Assembly (NCBI GenBank): GCA_019083985.1
Contig: JAHRCV010000001.1
Location: forward strand, 806,001-870,000
Length of the DNA stretch: 64,000 nt
Direction: 5' to 3'
Source of the DNA: Rhizobiales bacterium TNE-4
GTDB taxonomy: Bacteria > Pseudomonadota > Alphaproteobacteria > Rhizobiales > Beijerinckiaceae
The translations under genes were made by a program, and so were the position numbers. Below the pieces are notes generated by a model. That model ran no database searches. It had not been told where the DNA came from and saw nothing but the letters and a program-made list of their open reading frames with translations. Shown here piece after piece: positions 1-10,594 of this stretch; position 1 is the first letter of the stretch; the number at the start of each line of letters is the position of its first letter.

Positions 1-873
1 TTTCTTGTGACGATGAGCTATCTGCAGCGCGGTCCACGCGATTATGTGATTGCACGCGTTTTACGGATCGTGCCGGGCTTCTTGGCTGCGGCTTTCTTCA
101 CCGTCTTCGTGATTGGTGCTGCCTGTACGAGCTTGCCGTTGTCGACGTATTTTACTGACCCGGCGCTTTACGCCTATCTGCGGCAGGTTTTGACCGGTTT
201 TAAGAGTGCCGGCGCGATGCCGGGCGTCTTCACCGACAATCCACATCCATGGCCGCTTGGGACAATCTGGACGTTACGCTATGAAATCGCACTTTATGGT
301 GCGGTGTTGCTGTTCGGCGTGGTGGGTGCGTTAAAGACGTGGCGGATTGCGGGATTGCTCGTAGCGCTTTTGTTTATTGTTATCGTTGTCGTAGATGGAT
401 TCATTCCTCAGGCAACACGATATGTCGAAGTTTTGCTGCGGCTGGTTTTCATGTTTGTACTCGGCAGTACTTTTTTTCTCGCACGTGGGCTGGTCAAATT
501 ATCATGGCCATTACTCGCAATCTTTATTGTCGTGACTTGGTTTTCTCACGGTACAGCCTTCTATTTTGCACTGCTCTATCTGACGCTCGCTTATGGCGTT
601 TTGCTTACGGCCTTTGGGCCGCTCTGGCCGGGCGTCAACTGGGCAGACAAGACCGATCTCTCTTATGGGATCTATCTCTTCGGCTGGCCCGTTCAGCAGG
701 TCCTTGTGCAATTGTTCCCTGCCGCATCCGTCTGGGCACTCTTGGCCCCTGCACTGATCGTCAGCGCTTTGATCGCATGGGTGTCTTGGCATGGGGTTGA
801 AGCCCCTGCGCTACGGCTAAAGGCCGTTTTTACCAAGCGACAGTTGAGGTTCTCATCCGAACAGGGCACATAG
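1..873 (+). CDS. Acyltransferase 3 family membrane protein, 5' end outside window
   Basis: The reading frame is open from the first base, so the true start lies upstream and only the C-terminal part (about 290 residues) is visible. The protein is very hydrophobic, with about seven or eight probable membrane segments. The stretch PLGTIWTLRYEIALY near residue 81 matches the conserved 'WSLxxE' region of acyltransferase 3 (OafA/NodX/ExoZ-like) enzymes, and the preceding arginine-rich RVLRIVPGF is also typical. These enzymes move acetyl or other acyl groups onto sugars of exopolysaccharide, O-antigen or similar acceptors at the cytoplasmic membrane. The acceptor cannot be inferred, because the neighbour maeB is unrelated and 28 bases downstream. 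Confidence 0.75.
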   Translation, partial: FLVTMSYLQRGPRDYVIARVLRIVPGFLAAAFFTVFVIGAACTSLPLSTYFTDPALYAYLRQVLTGFKSAGAMPGVFTDNPHPWPLGTIWTLRYEIALYGAVLLFGVVGALKTWRIAGLLVALLFIVIVVVDGFIPQATRYVEVLLRLVFMFVLGSTFFLARGLVKLSWPLLAIFIVVTWFSHGTAFYFALLYLTLAYGVLLTAFGPLWPGVNWADKTDLSYGIYLFGWPVQQVLVQLFPAASVWALLAPALIVSALIAWVSWHGVEAPALRLKAVFTKRQLRFSSEQGT

Positions 874-901
874 GACGGGGACGGATACTGCGGGGGCCGC
901 T

Positions 902-3184
902 ATGTCAAAAATGTCGGACGATCTGCGCTCGGGCGCGCTTGTCTACCACAAGCTGCCGAAGCCGGGGAAGTTGGAGATCCAGCCGACAAAGCCGCTGGGT
1001 AACCAACGCGATCTGGCGCTCGCTTATTCGCCCGGCGTCGCGGCGCCTTGCGAGGCGATTGCTGCTGACCCTTCACTCGCTGCCGATTATACGGCGCGCC
1101 AAAATCTGGTCGCCGTGATTTCAAACGGCACCGCCGTGTTGGGCTTGGGCGATATTGGCCCGCTTGCCTCCAAGCCGGTGATGGAAGGCAAGGCCGTCCT
1201 CTTCAAGAAATTTGCCGGTATCGATGTGTTCGATATCGAAGTGGCAGAGAAAAATGTCGACAAGCTCGTCGATGTGATCGCCGCACTTGAACCCACCTTT
1301 GGCGGGATCAATCTCGAAGACATCAAGGCACCGGAATGTTTTGAAGTTGAAGCCCGGTTGCGCGAGCGTATGGCGATTCCCGTGTTCCATGATGATCAGC
1401 ATGGCACGGCGATCATCGTTGGCGCGGCTGTGACGAACGCGCTCGCCATTGCGGGCAAAAAGATTGCTGATGCGAAGATTGTCGCCTCGGGCGCGGGTGC
1501 TGCGGCGCTTGCCTGCCTCAACCTTCTGGTGTCGCTGGGTGCCAAGCGCGAGAACATTTTTGTCACCGATCTTGAGGGCGTTGTCTATGAAGGCCGTGAA
1601 AAGCTCATGGACCGCTGGAAGAGCGTGTTTGCGCAAAAGACCGATTTGCGCACCCTGCGTGAGGTGATCGCCGGAGCGGATGTCTTCCTCGGCCTTTCCG
1701 CTGGTGGCGTTTTGAAGCCTGATATGGTCGCCGCGATGGCCGCCAAGCCGCTCATTCTCGCGCTTGCCAATCCGAACCCTGAAATTCAACCTGATGAAGC
1801 GCGCGCTGTCCGTCCAGACGCCATGATCTGCACCGGACGTTCCGACTACCCCAATCAGGTCAATAATGTTCTCTGCTTTCCTTATATTTTCCGCGGGGCG
1901 CTTGATTGCGGAGCGACGACGATCAATGAGGAAATGAAACGCGCTGCCGTTGAAGCCATCGCCCAATTGGCGCGTGAAGCTCCGTCTGACGTGGCCGCAC
2001 GGGCTTATGGGGGAGAGGTTGCAACATTCGGTGCGGATTCGCTGATCCCGTCGCCATTCGATCCCCGTCTGATCTTGCGGATTGCACCGGCTGTTGCCAA
2101 AGCGGCGATGGACTCCGGCGTAGCCCTGCGGCCGATCGCTGATCTTGCCGCCTATGAAGAACGCCTCTCGCGTTTTGTGTTCCGTTCGGGCTTCATCATG
2201 AAGCCCCTGTTCGAGAAGGCGAAAGCTGCACCCAAGCGCGTGATCTATGCCGATGGTGAAGACGAGCGCGTGTTGCGCGCCGCGCAGGTGGTGCTTGAGG
2301 AAGGGATCGCCGTTCCAATCCTGATCGGACGCCCCTCCGTTATTGAGGCGCGCTGCAAGCGGTTCGGACTCAATCTGAAACCGGGCGTTGATTTTTCCAT
2401 CATCAATCCAGAGGATGATCCGCGCTATCGCGATTATGTTGCAACCTTGGTTGAAGCGGCGGGACGCAAAGGGATCCGACCGGATGCCGCGCGCACATTG
2501 GTGCGCACGAACAATACAGTGATCGCATGCATTGCGCTTTTGCGTGGCGATGCAGACGCGATGATTGCCGGGCTCGATGGGCGCTTCCAATCGCGCGTCA
2601 AGCAGATCGGCGATATCGTTGGTCGCGCGCCGGGTGTAGGCGCCTTATCGACGATGACGCTGCTCATTACGTCAAAGGGGCATTATTTCCTGTCCGACAC
2701 GCATTTGCGGCATAATCCGACAGCGGACGAGATTGCTGAGGCAACCCTGTTATGTGCTGAGCATGTTGCGCGGTTTGGCTTGACGCCGAAGGTCGCGCTG
2801 CTGTCGCATGCCGATTTTGGGGATAGTGATGACCCGTCCGCACGCAAGATGCGTGAAGCTTTGGGTATCTTACGGGCCCGCGCACCGCAGCTCGAAGTGG
2901 ACGGTGAAATGCAGGCAGATACGGCGCTGTCGGAAGTGATCCGCGACCGAAAATTGCCGGAGTCGCATTTCCGCGGTGAGGCCAATTTGTTGATCATGCC
3001 GAACCTTGATGCAGCCAATATCGCCTATCAGTTCATCAAGGTTCTGGCCGATGCGCTGCCGGTGGGGCCCATCCTGCTTGGCACAGCCAAGCCCGCCCAT
3101 GTGTTGACGACGTCTGTCACCGCGCGTGGTGTGGTGAATATGACGGCGCTCGCTGTCGTGGAGGCGCAAGCGTCGTTCCGTTGA
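902..3184 (+). CDS. maeB: NADP-dependent malic enzyme with C-terminal phosphotransacetylase-like domain
   Basis: This 760-residue protein has the two-part layout of MaeB/Tme-type malic enzymes. Residues 1 to about 420 are the malic enzyme (N-terminal [11 protein letters not shown], substrate-binding region [15 protein letters not shown](P)-binding part with [15 protein letters not shown]). Residues from about 430 to the end are a phosphotransacetylase-like domain (start [18 protein letters not shown]). The enzyme decarboxylates malate to pyruvate while making NADPH. In characterised rhizobial relatives the C-terminal domain is regulatory and is not an active phosphotransacetylase. The length is normal for the family. 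ATG codons at 902 and 911 are both possible starts; the purine-rich GGGGGCC before the first is a weak ribosome site. The gene stands alone, convergent with the sugar kinase gene. Confidence 0.95.
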   Translation: MSKMSDDLRSGALVYHKLPKPGKLEIQPTKPLGNQRDLALAYSPGVAAPCEAIAADPSLAADYTARQNLVAVISNGTAVLGLGDIGPLASKPVMEGKAVLFKKFAGIDVFDIEVAEKNVDKLVDVIAALEPTFGGINLEDIKAPECFEVEARLRERMAIPVFHDDQHGTAIIVGAAVTNALAIAGKKIADAKIVASGAGAAALACLNLLVSLGAKRENIFVTDLEGVVYEGREKLMDRWKSVFAQKTDLRTLREVIAGADVFLGLSAGGVLKPDMVAAMAAKPLILALANPNPEIQPDEARAVRPDAMICTGRSDYPNQVNNVLCFPYIFRGALDCGATTINEEMKRAAVEAIAQLAREAPSDVAARAYGGEVATFGADSLIPSPFDPRLILRIAPAVAKAAMDSGVALRPIADLAAYEERLSRFVFRSGFIMKPLFEKAKAAPKRVIYADGEDERVLRAAQVVLEEGIAVPILIGRPSVIEARCKRFGLNLKPGVDFSIINPEDDPRYRDYVATLVEAAGRKGIRPDAARTLVRTNNTVIACIALLRGDADAMIAGLDGRFQSRVKQIGDIVGRAPGVGALSTMTLLITSKGHYFLSDTHLRHNPTADEIAEATLLCAEHVARFGLTPKVALLSHADFGDSDDPSARKMREALGILRARAPQLEVDGEMQADTALSEVIRDRKLPESHFRGEANLLIMPNLDAANIAYQFIKVLADALPVGPILLGTAKPAHVLTTSVTARGVVNMTALAVVEAQASFR

Positions 3185-3200
3185 AACGCGATTGCAAAAA

Positions 3201-4094
3201 TTAAGCGGCGACTTTGTAATCGCGCATAATGGCGTCGATGTCGGCTAATGTCGGCAGGCCTGCTTCATTGCCGAGATGCTGGATCTTGTAGGTTGATGCA
3301 GCGCGCGCGAAGGTGAAATGCGTATCCCAATTTGCTGTCGGATGGCGCAAGTAGGAATTGATATAGGCGCCGTGGAAGACGTCGCCGGCACCGCTCGTGT
3401 CAATGATGGCTGAACGCGGCACCGCCAAAATTGGTTGCTCGCGCACCGTGCCGGTCTCGTCATACCAGAGCATGCCTTTTTCGCCCATGGTGACGCCACC
3501 AATTGCGCAGCCCTTCTGCTTCAACACATCGAGCAGGCCGTGTGGCGTGACATTTAATTGTTCGGCGAGACGTTCGGCACAAATCGCCACATCGATAAAG
3601 CCCAAGAGATCAAGCGTATTCTCGCGCAAGCCGCCACCGTCGAGCGAGGTGAGGATCTTCTGCTCGCGGCATAGTTTTGCATAATGGATGGCAGCATCAC
3701 CTTGGTGGCCATCAAGATGCAACGCGCGACACCCTTCGATATTCAAAGTGGGAAAGGGATGAAGATAGTGGTCGTCGCGGCAGCGGATGATCGCGCGTTT
3801 GGTGCCATTCGGCAGAACGAAAGAGAGCGAGCTTTCTTTCACCTTTCGGCCATGGACGGGAATTTGATATTTCGCCGCCATGTCGAGAAACATGCGCCCG
3901 AGCCAATCATCCGCCAGCGACGTCAAAAGATCGGGGACGGTGCCAAGCTTGGCGCAGCAAAAGGCGGCAGTCACAGCATTGCCACCAAAGGAGACGGCAT
4001 AATCTTCAGCTACGGTCTTTTCATCACCGGTCGGAATGCGGTCCGTCACGAACGTGACATCGATATAAGTCTGGCCGATGAAAAGCGCGTCCAT
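3201..4094 (-). CDS. PfkB (ribokinase) family carbohydrate kinase
   Basis: The 297-residue protein belongs to the ribokinase fold. An N-terminal glycine pair in SFGGNAVTAA (residues 35-44) matches PfkB signature 1, and IDTSGAGDVFHGA (231-243) is signature 2, with Asp238 as expected catalytic base and the GAGD anion hole. It should phosphorylate a small sugar or a related compound with ATP in the cytosol. The substrate is not readable from sequence; relatives are often labelled sulfofructose kinase or ribokinase-like without proof. It lies 7 bases downstream of erpA on the same strand, so the two are probably cotranscribed, although no functional link is evident. It is convergent with maeB, leaving only 16 bases between the stop codons. 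Confidence 0.85.
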   Translation of the reverse strand: MDALFIGQTYIDVTFVTDRIPTGDEKTVAEDYAVSFGGNAVTAAFCCAKLGTVPDLLTSLADDWLGRMFLDMAAKYQIPVHGRKVKESSLSFVLPNGTKRAIIRCRDDHYLHPFPTLNIEGCRALHLDGHQGDAAIHYAKLCREQKILTSLDGGGLRENTLDLLGFIDVAICAERLAEQLNVTPHGLLDVLKQKGCAIGGVTMGEKGMLWYDETGTVREQPILAVPRSAIIDTSGAGDVFHGAYINSYLRHPTANWDTHFTFARAASTYKIQHLGNEAGLPTLADIDAIMRDYKVAA

Positions 4095-4101
4095 GTCTCA
4101 C

Positions 4102-4428
4102 TCAAATCGAAAAGGAAGTGCCGCACCCGCAGGAGGCGGTTGCATTCGGATTCTCGACGCGAAAGGACTGGCCCATCAGATCGTCGACGAAATCAAGCGT
4201 CGCGCCTTCCAAGAAAGGCAATGAGACGGAATCGACAGCGACTTTCACCCCGTCGCGTTCGATGACGATGTCATCGGGTTCGCCGGTTTGGGCAAGGTCG
4301 AAATGGTATTGGAAGCCGGAACAGCCGCCACCAGAGACCGATACGCGCAAAAAGGTGCCGGGGGCTTCCTTCGCCACGATCGCGGCGATGCGGCGGGCGG
4401 CATTTTCAGTCACTGTCACATTCGGCAT
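4102..4428 (-). CDS. erpA: Iron-sulfur cluster carrier, A-type (ErpA/IscA)
   Basis: This 108-residue protein has the three invariant cysteines of A-type carriers: Cys36 in GGGCSGFQY, and Cys100 and Cys102 in the C-terminal SCGCGTSF. Such proteins accept an Fe-S cluster from a scaffold and pass it to apo-enzymes. ErpA rather than IscA is suggested because no isc or suf genes lie nearby and because an erpA gene divergent from dgt is a usual arrangement in Hyphomicrobiales (prior knowledge). Sequence alone separates the A-type subfamilies poorly. Its promoter should lie in the 60-70 bases shared with dgt. Confidence 0.9.
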   Translation of the reverse strand: MPNVTVTENAARRIAAIVAKEAPGTFLRVSVSGGGCSGFQYHFDLAQTGEPDDIVIERDGVKVAVDSVSLPFLEGATLDFVDDLMGQSFRVENPNATASCGCGTSFSI

Positions 4429-4499
4429 GGCATTCCATTCCTTGGCGCCTCAGGGGAGGGTTGCGCCACAGCGTGAACCGAACGTAAGTGCGCAGAGGG

Positions 4500-5729
4500 A
4501 TGACTTCAACCGGCGGGACCGAAGTGAGCGGGACAGGCGAGGGCAGGGCGATCTATGCCGCCGATTCATGGGCGAGCCGGGGCCGCCTTGTGCCGGAGGA
4601 CGCATCGCCGACGCGAAGCCCCTTCCAGCGCGACCGCGACCGGATCATCCATTCCACCGCCTTCCGCCGTCTCAAGCACAAGACGCAGGTCTTCGTGTTC
4701 CATGAGGGCGATCATTACCGGACCAGGCTGACGCATACGATTGAGGTCGCTCAGATCGCGCGCGCGCTGGCTCGGGCCTTGCGGCTCGATGATGATCTCG
4801 CTGAGGCCTTGGCTCTGTCCCATGATCTTGGGCATACCCCGTTCGGCCATACAGGGGAGGATACGCTCGATGAATTGATGCGGCCTTGGGGCGGGTTCGA
4901 CCATAACGCCCAGGCTTTACGCATCGTCACTGCGCTTGAACGGCGCTATGCCGCCTTCGATGGGCTTAATCTGACATGGGAAACGCTGGAAGGCCTTGTA
5001 AAGCACAATGGCCCGATGACCGATCGGCAAGGCCAGGGCGTCGGCAAATATGCCGGCAAGCCTGTGCCGCGGGCGATCCTCGATTTCAATGCCGGGTATG
5101 ATCTCTGGCTGTGGAGCCATGCCTCGCTGGAAGCGCAGGCAGCCGCCTTGGCCGACGATATTGCCTATGACGCCCATGATCTCGATGACGGCCTGCGCGC
5201 AGGGCTCTTCACGCTCGATGATCTCAAGGCTGTGCCGTTCCTTGCCGCGCTCCTCGACGAGATCTTCACGCTCTGGCCCGGGCTAGAGACAAGCCGGGCA
5301 ATCCATGAGCTCGGGCGGCGGGTCATCACTCGTTTTGTCGAGGATGCGATTAGAGAGAGCGGCCGCCGCATTGCCGACGTGCATCCGCAAAGTGCAGACG
5401 ATGTGCGGCTGTGTGGGCGGACGCTGGTGGCCTTTTCCCCGGCGATGGAAGAGGCCGATCGCGCCATCAAGGCTTTTCTCTTTCCCAATATGTACAGAGC
5501 GCCTTCGGTGGTCAGGATCCGGCAGCAAGCGGATGCGATCATGCGCGATCTGTTCTGGCGCTTCTTGGCCGAACCTGGCCTGATGCCCGATGAATGGCAT
5601 GAGGGGCTCGCCGGCGTCAGCGAGGAAAAGCGCGCCCGTCGGGTGGCCGATTACATGGCTGGCATGACTGACCGTTTCGCGCATGACGAGCACCGCCGTT
5701 TGTTTGACGTAACACCCGAATTGCGATAG
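4500..5729 (+). CDS. dgt: Deoxyguanosinetriphosphate triphosphohydrolase-like protein (HD domain)
   Basis: This dNTPase of the HD superfamily (about 409 residues) hydrolyses dNTPs to the nucleoside and tripolyphosphate and so trims the dNTP pool. The histidine in [12 protein letters not shown] and the HD pair in [15 protein letters not shown], counted from either start near residues 79 and 108-109, are the metal ligands. A later [13 protein letters not shown] supplies the distal aspartate. A GTG at 4488 in the same frame would add four residues; I prefer the ATG, but neither start has a well-placed ribosome site. The gene diverges from erpA and is followed 51 bases later by argS. The length and motifs are those of the short alphaproteobacterial Dgt type. 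Confidence 0.92.
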   Translation: MTSTGGTEVSGTGEGRAIYAADSWASRGRLVPEDASPTRSPFQRDRDRIIHSTAFRRLKHKTQVFVFHEGDHYRTRLTHTIEVAQIARALARALRLDDDLAEALALSHDLGHTPFGHTGEDTLDELMRPWGGFDHNAQALRIVTALERRYAAFDGLNLTWETLEGLVKHNGPMTDRQGQGVGKYAGKPVPRAILDFNAGYDLWLWSHASLEAQAAALADDIAYDAHDLDDGLRAGLFTLDDLKAVPFLAALLDEIFTLWPGLETSRAIHELGRRVITRFVEDAIRESGRRIADVHPQSADDVRLCGRTLVAFSPAMEEADRAIKAFLFPNMYRAPSVVRIRQQADAIMRDLFWRFLAEPGLMPDEWHEGLAGVSEEKRARRVADYMAGMTDRFAHDEHRRLFDVTPELR

Positions 5730-5780
5730 GCGCGCGGGAGTTTCCGGGGCCTACGGGCCTCTTTCGCGGTAGAAGTTCCC

Positions 5781-7535
5781 ATGAACCTTTTCGACGATTT
5801 CCAGCGCCGGCTTGCGGCCATTCTCGCCCGTTTGACGGCGGAGGGCCGCTTGCCTGAGGGTCTCGATGCCAGCAAGGTTGTGGTGGAGCCGCCGCGCGAT
5901 CCGTCCCATGGCGATCTTGCCACCAATGCCGCGATGGTTCTTTCCAAAGACGCCAAGATGAATCCGCGGGCGCTCGCTGATCTTTTGGTCGCGGAACTCG
6001 GCCGCGAACCCGGGGTCACGGAGGTTTCGGTCGCGGGTCCCGGCTTCATCAATATTCGGCTCGACCCCGTCCTGTTCGCCGAAGTGTTGCGTGCGGCGCT
6101 GCAGCAGGGCGAAGCCTTCGGTCGGTCGGTCCGCGGCAAGGGCGTGCGCGTCAACGTCGAATATGTCTCGGCCAATCCGACGGGGCCGATGCATGTGGGC
6201 CATGGCCGTGGTGCGGTGTTCGGCGATGCGCTTGCCAATCTGCTCGAAGCCGCCGGCTACGACGTCACCCGCGAATATTACATCAATGATGCCGGTGCGC
6301 AGGTCGATGTCCTCGCCCGCTCGGCCTATCTGCGCTATCGCGAGGCGCTCGGTGAGACCATCGAAATTCCGGAAGGGCTTTATCCGGGTGATTATCTCAA
6401 GCCGGTCGGCGCGGCGCTTGCTAAGGAAGTCGGCCCATCCCTGTTGAACAAGCCGGAAGCCGAATGGCTGCCGCTCGTGCGCGACACGGCGATCTCGATG
6501 ATGATGGACATGATCCGCACGGATCTGGCCCAGCTCAAGATCCGCCATGAAGTCTTTTTCTCGGAACGCTCATTGCAAAAGCCGACCGACATCATCGCCG
6601 CGACCATTGCCGATCTGAAGGCGCGTGATCTTGTTTATGTCGGCCGATTGCCGCCGCCGAAGGGTGCGCCGATCGAGGATTGGGAAGATCGCGAACAGAC
6701 GCTGTTCCGTTCCACCGCCTATGGTGATGATGTCGATCGTCCGCTGTTGAAGTCGGATGGGTCGTATACCTATTTCGCGTCCGACATCGCGTACCATGCC
6801 GACAAATATAATCGCGGCTCGTCAGTCCTGATCGACGTGCTTGGTGCCGACCATGGCGGTTATGTGAAACGTATGAAAGCCGCGGTGGCCGCGGTCACGG
6901 GCGGCAAGGGCGAACTCGACTGCAAGCTGTGTCAGCTCGTGCGCTTGTTGCGCAATGGCGAGCCGGTGAAAATGTCCAAGCGCGCCGGTGACTTCGTCAC
7001 TTTGCGTGAAGTGGTGGACGAAGTGGGCAGTGATGCCGTCCGCTTCATGATGTTGTTCCGCAAGAACGATGCGACGCTCGATTTCGATCTCGCCAAAGTT
7101 ATCGAGCAGTCAAAGGACAATGCGGTCTTCTACGTCCAATACGCCCATGCGCGTGGCCAGTCGGTGAAACGTCAGGCCTTGGCTGCATTCCCGGATCTGG
7201 ACCTGTCACAAGGTGCGCTGGCGAAGGCTGATCTTGGCCGTCTTGCTGATCCTTCAGAACAGGATATTGTGAAGCGCATCAGTCAGTTCCCGCGGATCGT
7301 GGATGCTGCCGCGCAGGCCCATGAGCCGCACCGCATTGCGTTCTATCTCTATGATTTGGCGAGCGATTTGCACGCTTTGTGGAACAAGGGCAAAGAAGCG
7401 TCACATTTACGGTTTGTTATGGAAAACGACCGAGAGTTGACCCTGTCTCGTTTGGCGCTCGTTCAGGGCGTAACAGGCGTGATTGCAGCCGGTCTTGCTC
7501 TTCTCGGCGTTTCGGCGCCCCATGAAATGCGGTGA
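5781..7535 (+). CDS. argS: Arginyl-tRNA synthetase
   Basis: This 584-residue class I synthetase charges tRNA-Arg with arginine. The HIGH-type motif is HVGH at residues 138-141, inside [15 protein letters not shown], a sequence characteristic of ArgRS. The KMSKS-type loop is KMSK at 397-400. An N-terminal Add-1 domain (about residues 1-110) and a C-terminal anticodon-binding helical domain (from about 450) complete the usual layout. Length is normal. It opens the long co-directional run that continues through the SPOR protein, nagZ and scpAB. Confidence 0.97.
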   Translation: MNLFDDFQRRLAAILARLTAEGRLPEGLDASKVVVEPPRDPSHGDLATNAAMVLSKDAKMNPRALADLLVAELGREPGVTEVSVAGPGFINIRLDPVLFAEVLRAALQQGEAFGRSVRGKGVRVNVEYVSANPTGPMHVGHGRGAVFGDALANLLEAAGYDVTREYYINDAGAQVDVLARSAYLRYREALGETIEIPEGLYPGDYLKPVGAALAKEVGPSLLNKPEAEWLPLVRDTAISMMMDMIRTDLAQLKIRHEVFFSERSLQKPTDIIAATIADLKARDLVYVGRLPPPKGAPIEDWEDREQTLFRSTAYGDDVDRPLLKSDGSYTYFASDIAYHADKYNRGSSVLIDVLGADHGGYVKRMKAAVAAVTGGKGELDCKLCQLVRLLRNGEPVKMSKRAGDFVTLREVVDEVGSDAVRFMMLFRKNDATLDFDLAKVIEQSKDNAVFYVQYAHARGQSVKRQALAAFPDLDLSQGALAKADLGRLADPSEQDIVKRISQFPRIVDAAAQAHEPHRIAFYLYDLASDLHALWNKGKEASHLRFVMENDRELTLSRLALVQGVTGVIAAGLALLGVSAPHEMR

Positions 7536-7615
7536 TCCGTATTTGCGTGCGGAATCGGTGTTCCGGCAATAATGTCTGAAGCTCGGCAAGCCGGGTGAAG
7601 GGTCAAGGTTAGTCC

Positions 7616-9388
7616 ATGAGTGACGGTAACAGGCAGCGCCCGGCAATCGATCTTGACGATCTGGAGCGGCAATTGCGGGCCGTGGCCCAGCCGAAGGCTG
7701 CGTCGCGCCCTTTACCGCCGGAACCCGTTGCGGCCTCACCGCAAGCGCCGTTTACCGTGACGCCCGTTTTCGCGTCTAAGCTTCCCGAGAATGAAAGTTT
7801 CAGCGAGCCGGACGCTGAGCGCGCATCATTGCCGGAGCCTGCGAAGGCTCCCGCGCGTGCGCCAGATTATGATCCGCTCGCCGAGCTCGCACGCATCGCG
7901 CAAAGTGGCAGCGATTGGTCAGCGCCGCGTCCGCTCCCAGGTGCTACGCCAGCGTCATCTCAGCCGACGCCCGCCGTCTCCGCGGTGGATGCGCTTGAAG
8001 CTTTGTTGCGGATGGACCCGCCGGTCAAGGCGCCGCCGCCAAGCTATGCGCCGCCGTCGCGTCGCGCTGAGCCGGAGCCAACACCCGCGCAGCCGGAACC
8101 TTCGCTGCTCGATTTTGCTGAGCCGCCACAGCCTGCACTTGAGCCGGCCGGCGCTTATCCGCAGCCGCCGCTCTATGGGGCGGCCGCTGAGGCCGAGCCG
8201 ATTTATGCACCCGAGGGGCAACTGCCGCCGCACGACCACGCCTTCGCTGAAGAAGAGCCCCAGCCACGCTCGCGGACCGGGCTCAAGCTGGCGGTGGCGT
8301 TGGTTAGCATTGCGGCTATCGGGGTCGGTGGCGTTTTCTTCTGGCGCGGCAATGACGGCATGCCAGTGGGCGGTGGGCCGCGCACGCCGCCGGTCATCAA
8401 GGCCTCCGGCGAACCCAATAAGGTCGCGCCGCAAAATCCCGGCGGCATGGAAGTGCCGAATGCCAATCAAGAGATTTTCGCCGGTTCGAAGAATGCGGCG
8501 GGACCAACGGCGCCGAGCAAGGTCGTAACGACCGAGGAACAGCCGGTCGACGTCAATCAGGCTGCCAAGCCCGCTCAGCCGCGTGTGATCCTGCCCAACG
8601 GCGGCTCAGCCGCCACCGTTCCGCCTGCGCCGCCACCGCCGGTTTCGACCGTCCCGCGGCAGGCGGGGGGCACACAACCGGCGCAACCCAGTGCCGCACC
8701 GCCGTCGCCCTCTGCGCCGGGTGTTGCAGCGTTGGGCGAGCCGAAGAAAGTGCGCACGGTTCTGGTGCGTCCGGATGGCACCGTGATCGACGGCTCCGAG
8801 CCGGTGAAGCCGCCGTCCATGGCCGCACCGCAAAGCGTGATGCCGTCGTCCCCGGTGCCGACGCAGACGCTGCCCGCCGCTGCTGCCGCGCCGCCGTCAA
8901 CCGGCGCGCCGCCGCCCGCCATCGTTCCGGCCTCACCTGCGCCGGCTGCGGTCGAAGCCGCACCGCAAGCTGCAGCGGGTACGCCCCTGCCGCCACGGCG
9001 TCCTGCTGGTGCACAAGTTGCCGCTGTCGAACCCGCACGTGCACAGCCACAGGCCACGCCCGCGGCGCCTGCCGCAGCTCCGCCCGTTTTGGCTCCGTCG
9101 GTCTCGGCCGCTCCGGCACCGCAGCAGACGGCATCCATCGGCAGTGGTGATTTTGCTGTGCAATTGGCCGCGCCTCCGACTGAACAGGAAGCGCGCTCAC
9201 TCGCGCAGCGTCTCGCGCAGCGTTATGGCGATGCGCTGGCTGGCCAGGAGCCTGAAATCATCCGCGCTGAGGTGAATGGCAAAACGCTTTATCGCGTGCG
9301 TGTCACGGGGCTCGATCGCGAGAGCGCCAACACGATGTGCAATCGCATCAAGAGTGCACAGGGCTCCTGCTTCGTCGCGAAGAACTGA
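7616..9388 (+). CDS. SPOR domain-containing inner-membrane protein
   Basis: This 590-residue protein has three parts. A long cytoplasmic Pro/Ala/Glu-rich region (1 to about 220) is followed by one membrane helix (GLKLAVALVSIAAIGVGGVF, about 223-242). A low-complexity, proline- and alanine-rich periplasmic linker then leads to a C-terminal SPOR domain (about 513-588: GDFAVQLAAPPTEQEAR ... GKTLYRVRVTGL). SPOR domains bind denuded glycan strands of septal peptidoglycan, so a cell division or envelope role is likely. The low-complexity linker will vary greatly between relatives. Its place between argS and nagZ is conserved in Hyphomicrobiales (prior knowledge); nagZ also acts on peptidoglycan products. 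Confidence 0.85.
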   Translation: MSDGNRQRPAIDLDDLERQLRAVAQPKAASRPLPPEPVAASPQAPFTVTPVFASKLPENESFSEPDAERASLPEPAKAPARAPDYDPLAELARIAQSGSDWSAPRPLPGATPASSQPTPAVSAVDALEALLRMDPPVKAPPPSYAPPSRRAEPEPTPAQPEPSLLDFAEPPQPALEPAGAYPQPPLYGAAAEAEPIYAPEGQLPPHDHAFAEEEPQPRSRTGLKLAVALVSIAAIGVGGVFFWRGNDGMPVGGGPRTPPVIKASGEPNKVAPQNPGGMEVPNANQEIFAGSKNAAGPTAPSKVVTTEEQPVDVNQAAKPAQPRVILPNGGSAATVPPAPPPPVSTVPRQAGGTQPAQPSAAPPSPSAPGVAALGEPKKVRTVLVRPDGTVIDGSEPVKPPSMAAPQSVMPSSPVPTQTLPAAAAAPPSTGAPPPAIVPASPAPAAVEAAPQAAAGTPLPPRRPAGAQVAAVEPARAQPQATPAAPAAAPPVLAPSVSAAPAPQQTASIGSGDFAVQLAAPPTEQEARSLAQRLAQRYGDALAGQEPEIIRAEVNGKTLYRVRVTGLDRESANTMCNRIKSAQGSCFVAKN

Positions 9389-9525
9389 ATTATCAGATCT
9401 CCGCGCGAAGGCTGAGCCCTTGCGCCGGTATCGTCTTGGCCTTTGGCACGCGGTTCGGCCTCATCCCCAGCGAAATCAGGCGCTTTCATTGACCCTTGCT
9501 GCAGCCGGGCGATAAGTCCGGGGTC

Positions 9526-10548
9526 ATGGCACAGCGCGCATTCATTGCTGGAGTTTCGGGCCTTGCTCTCACCGATGAGGAGCGGGGCTTTTTCCATGAT
9601 GCGCAGCCATGGGGCTTCATTCTGTTTCGCCGCAACGTCGACAATCCCGCACAGGTTAGGGCGTTGACCGACAGCCTGCGTGAGCTCACGGGGCGGACGG
9701 ATCTGCCGGTTCTAGTTGACCAGGAAGGTGGCCGCGTGCAGCGGCTCGGCCCGCCGCATTGGCCACGCTATCCGGCGGCTAAAACCTTCGTTCAGGCCCG
9801 CGGCAATGATCCTGAGACGGCGCGCGAGATTGTCCGTCTCGGTGCGCGCCTCATCGCGCATGATCTTCTCGCGATGGGCATCAATGTCGATTGCGTGCCG
9901 GTTCTCGATGTCCCTGCGCCGGGCTCGCATGGGATCATCGGCGACCGCGCCTATGGTGATGATCCGGAGACCATCGCGGTGCTTGGCCGCGCGGCCGCTG
10001 AGGGGCTGATGGCGGGCGGGGTTCTGCCAGTGATCAAGCATATTCCAGGGCATGGCCGGGCCAAGGCCGATTCCCATGAAGAATTGCCGGTGGTCGACGC
10101 CAAAAAGGCGGAGCTCGCACGCGATTTCATGCCCTTTGCCGTCAATGCCGATATGCCCATGGCGATGACCGCTCACGTTGTCTTCACCGCGCTCGACAAG
10201 GCGCAGCCGGGGACTTGGTCGAAAAAGGTGATCGGGCAGACCATCCGCAAGGCCATCGGCTTTGATGGGCTTCTGATGACCGATGACCTCTCGATGAAGG
10301 CTCTGGGCGGGGATTTTCGGAGCCGGGCGGAAAAGGCGATTGCGGCGGGGTGTGATATGCTTCTCCACTGCAATGGCCAGATGGCAGAAATGGAAGCCGT
10401 CGCCGCAGGGGCGCCGCTTTTGGGTGGCAAGGCCAAAAGGCGAGCGGAGGCGGCGCTGGGGCGGCTCCGGCACCGGCCGGAACCCTTCAATGCTGTGGAA
10501 GCCCGTGAACGGTTCACAGGCATTCTCGCTGGACATCTTGCGGCCTAG
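9526..10548 (+). CDS. nagZ: Beta-N-acetylhexosaminidase (glycoside hydrolase family 3)
   Basis: The 340-residue protein is NagZ, which removes N-acetylglucosamine from GlcNAc-anhydro-muropeptides during cytosolic peptidoglycan recycling. The diagnostic loop KHIPGHGRAKADSHEELP spans residues 171-188 and carries the His-Asp pair of the family (His184, Asp182). The nucleophile Asp is in LLMTDDLSMKAL. It is a single-domain NagZ of normal size. A TTG at 9496 would give ten extra residues, but the ATG at 9526 gives the usual N-terminus (MAQRAFIAGVSG). It is followed after 46 bases by scpA. Confidence 0.93.
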   Translation: MAQRAFIAGVSGLALTDEERGFFHDAQPWGFILFRRNVDNPAQVRALTDSLRELTGRTDLPVLVDQEGGRVQRLGPPHWPRYPAAKTFVQARGNDPETAREIVRLGARLIAHDLLAMGINVDCVPVLDVPAPGSHGIIGDRAYGDDPETIAVLGRAAAEGLMAGGVLPVIKHIPGHGRAKADSHEELPVVDAKKAELARDFMPFAVNADMPMAMTAHVVFTALDKAQPGTWSKKVIGQTIRKAIGFDGLLMTDDLSMKALGGDFRSRAEKAIAAGCDMLLHCNGQMAEMEAVAAGAPLLGGKAKRRAEAALGRLRHRPEPFNAVEARERFTGILAGHLAA

Positions 10549-10594
10549 CGCCGCGCCGTAGAAGCTCAATCAGAATCAACCGGAGTAGGCCCTC

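Noticed and set aside
1121-2590. 489-codon open frame antisense to maeB
   Set aside because: It lies wholly opposite a certain gene, has no recognisable domain and is rich in His and Arg, the pattern produced by complementing GC-rich codons.
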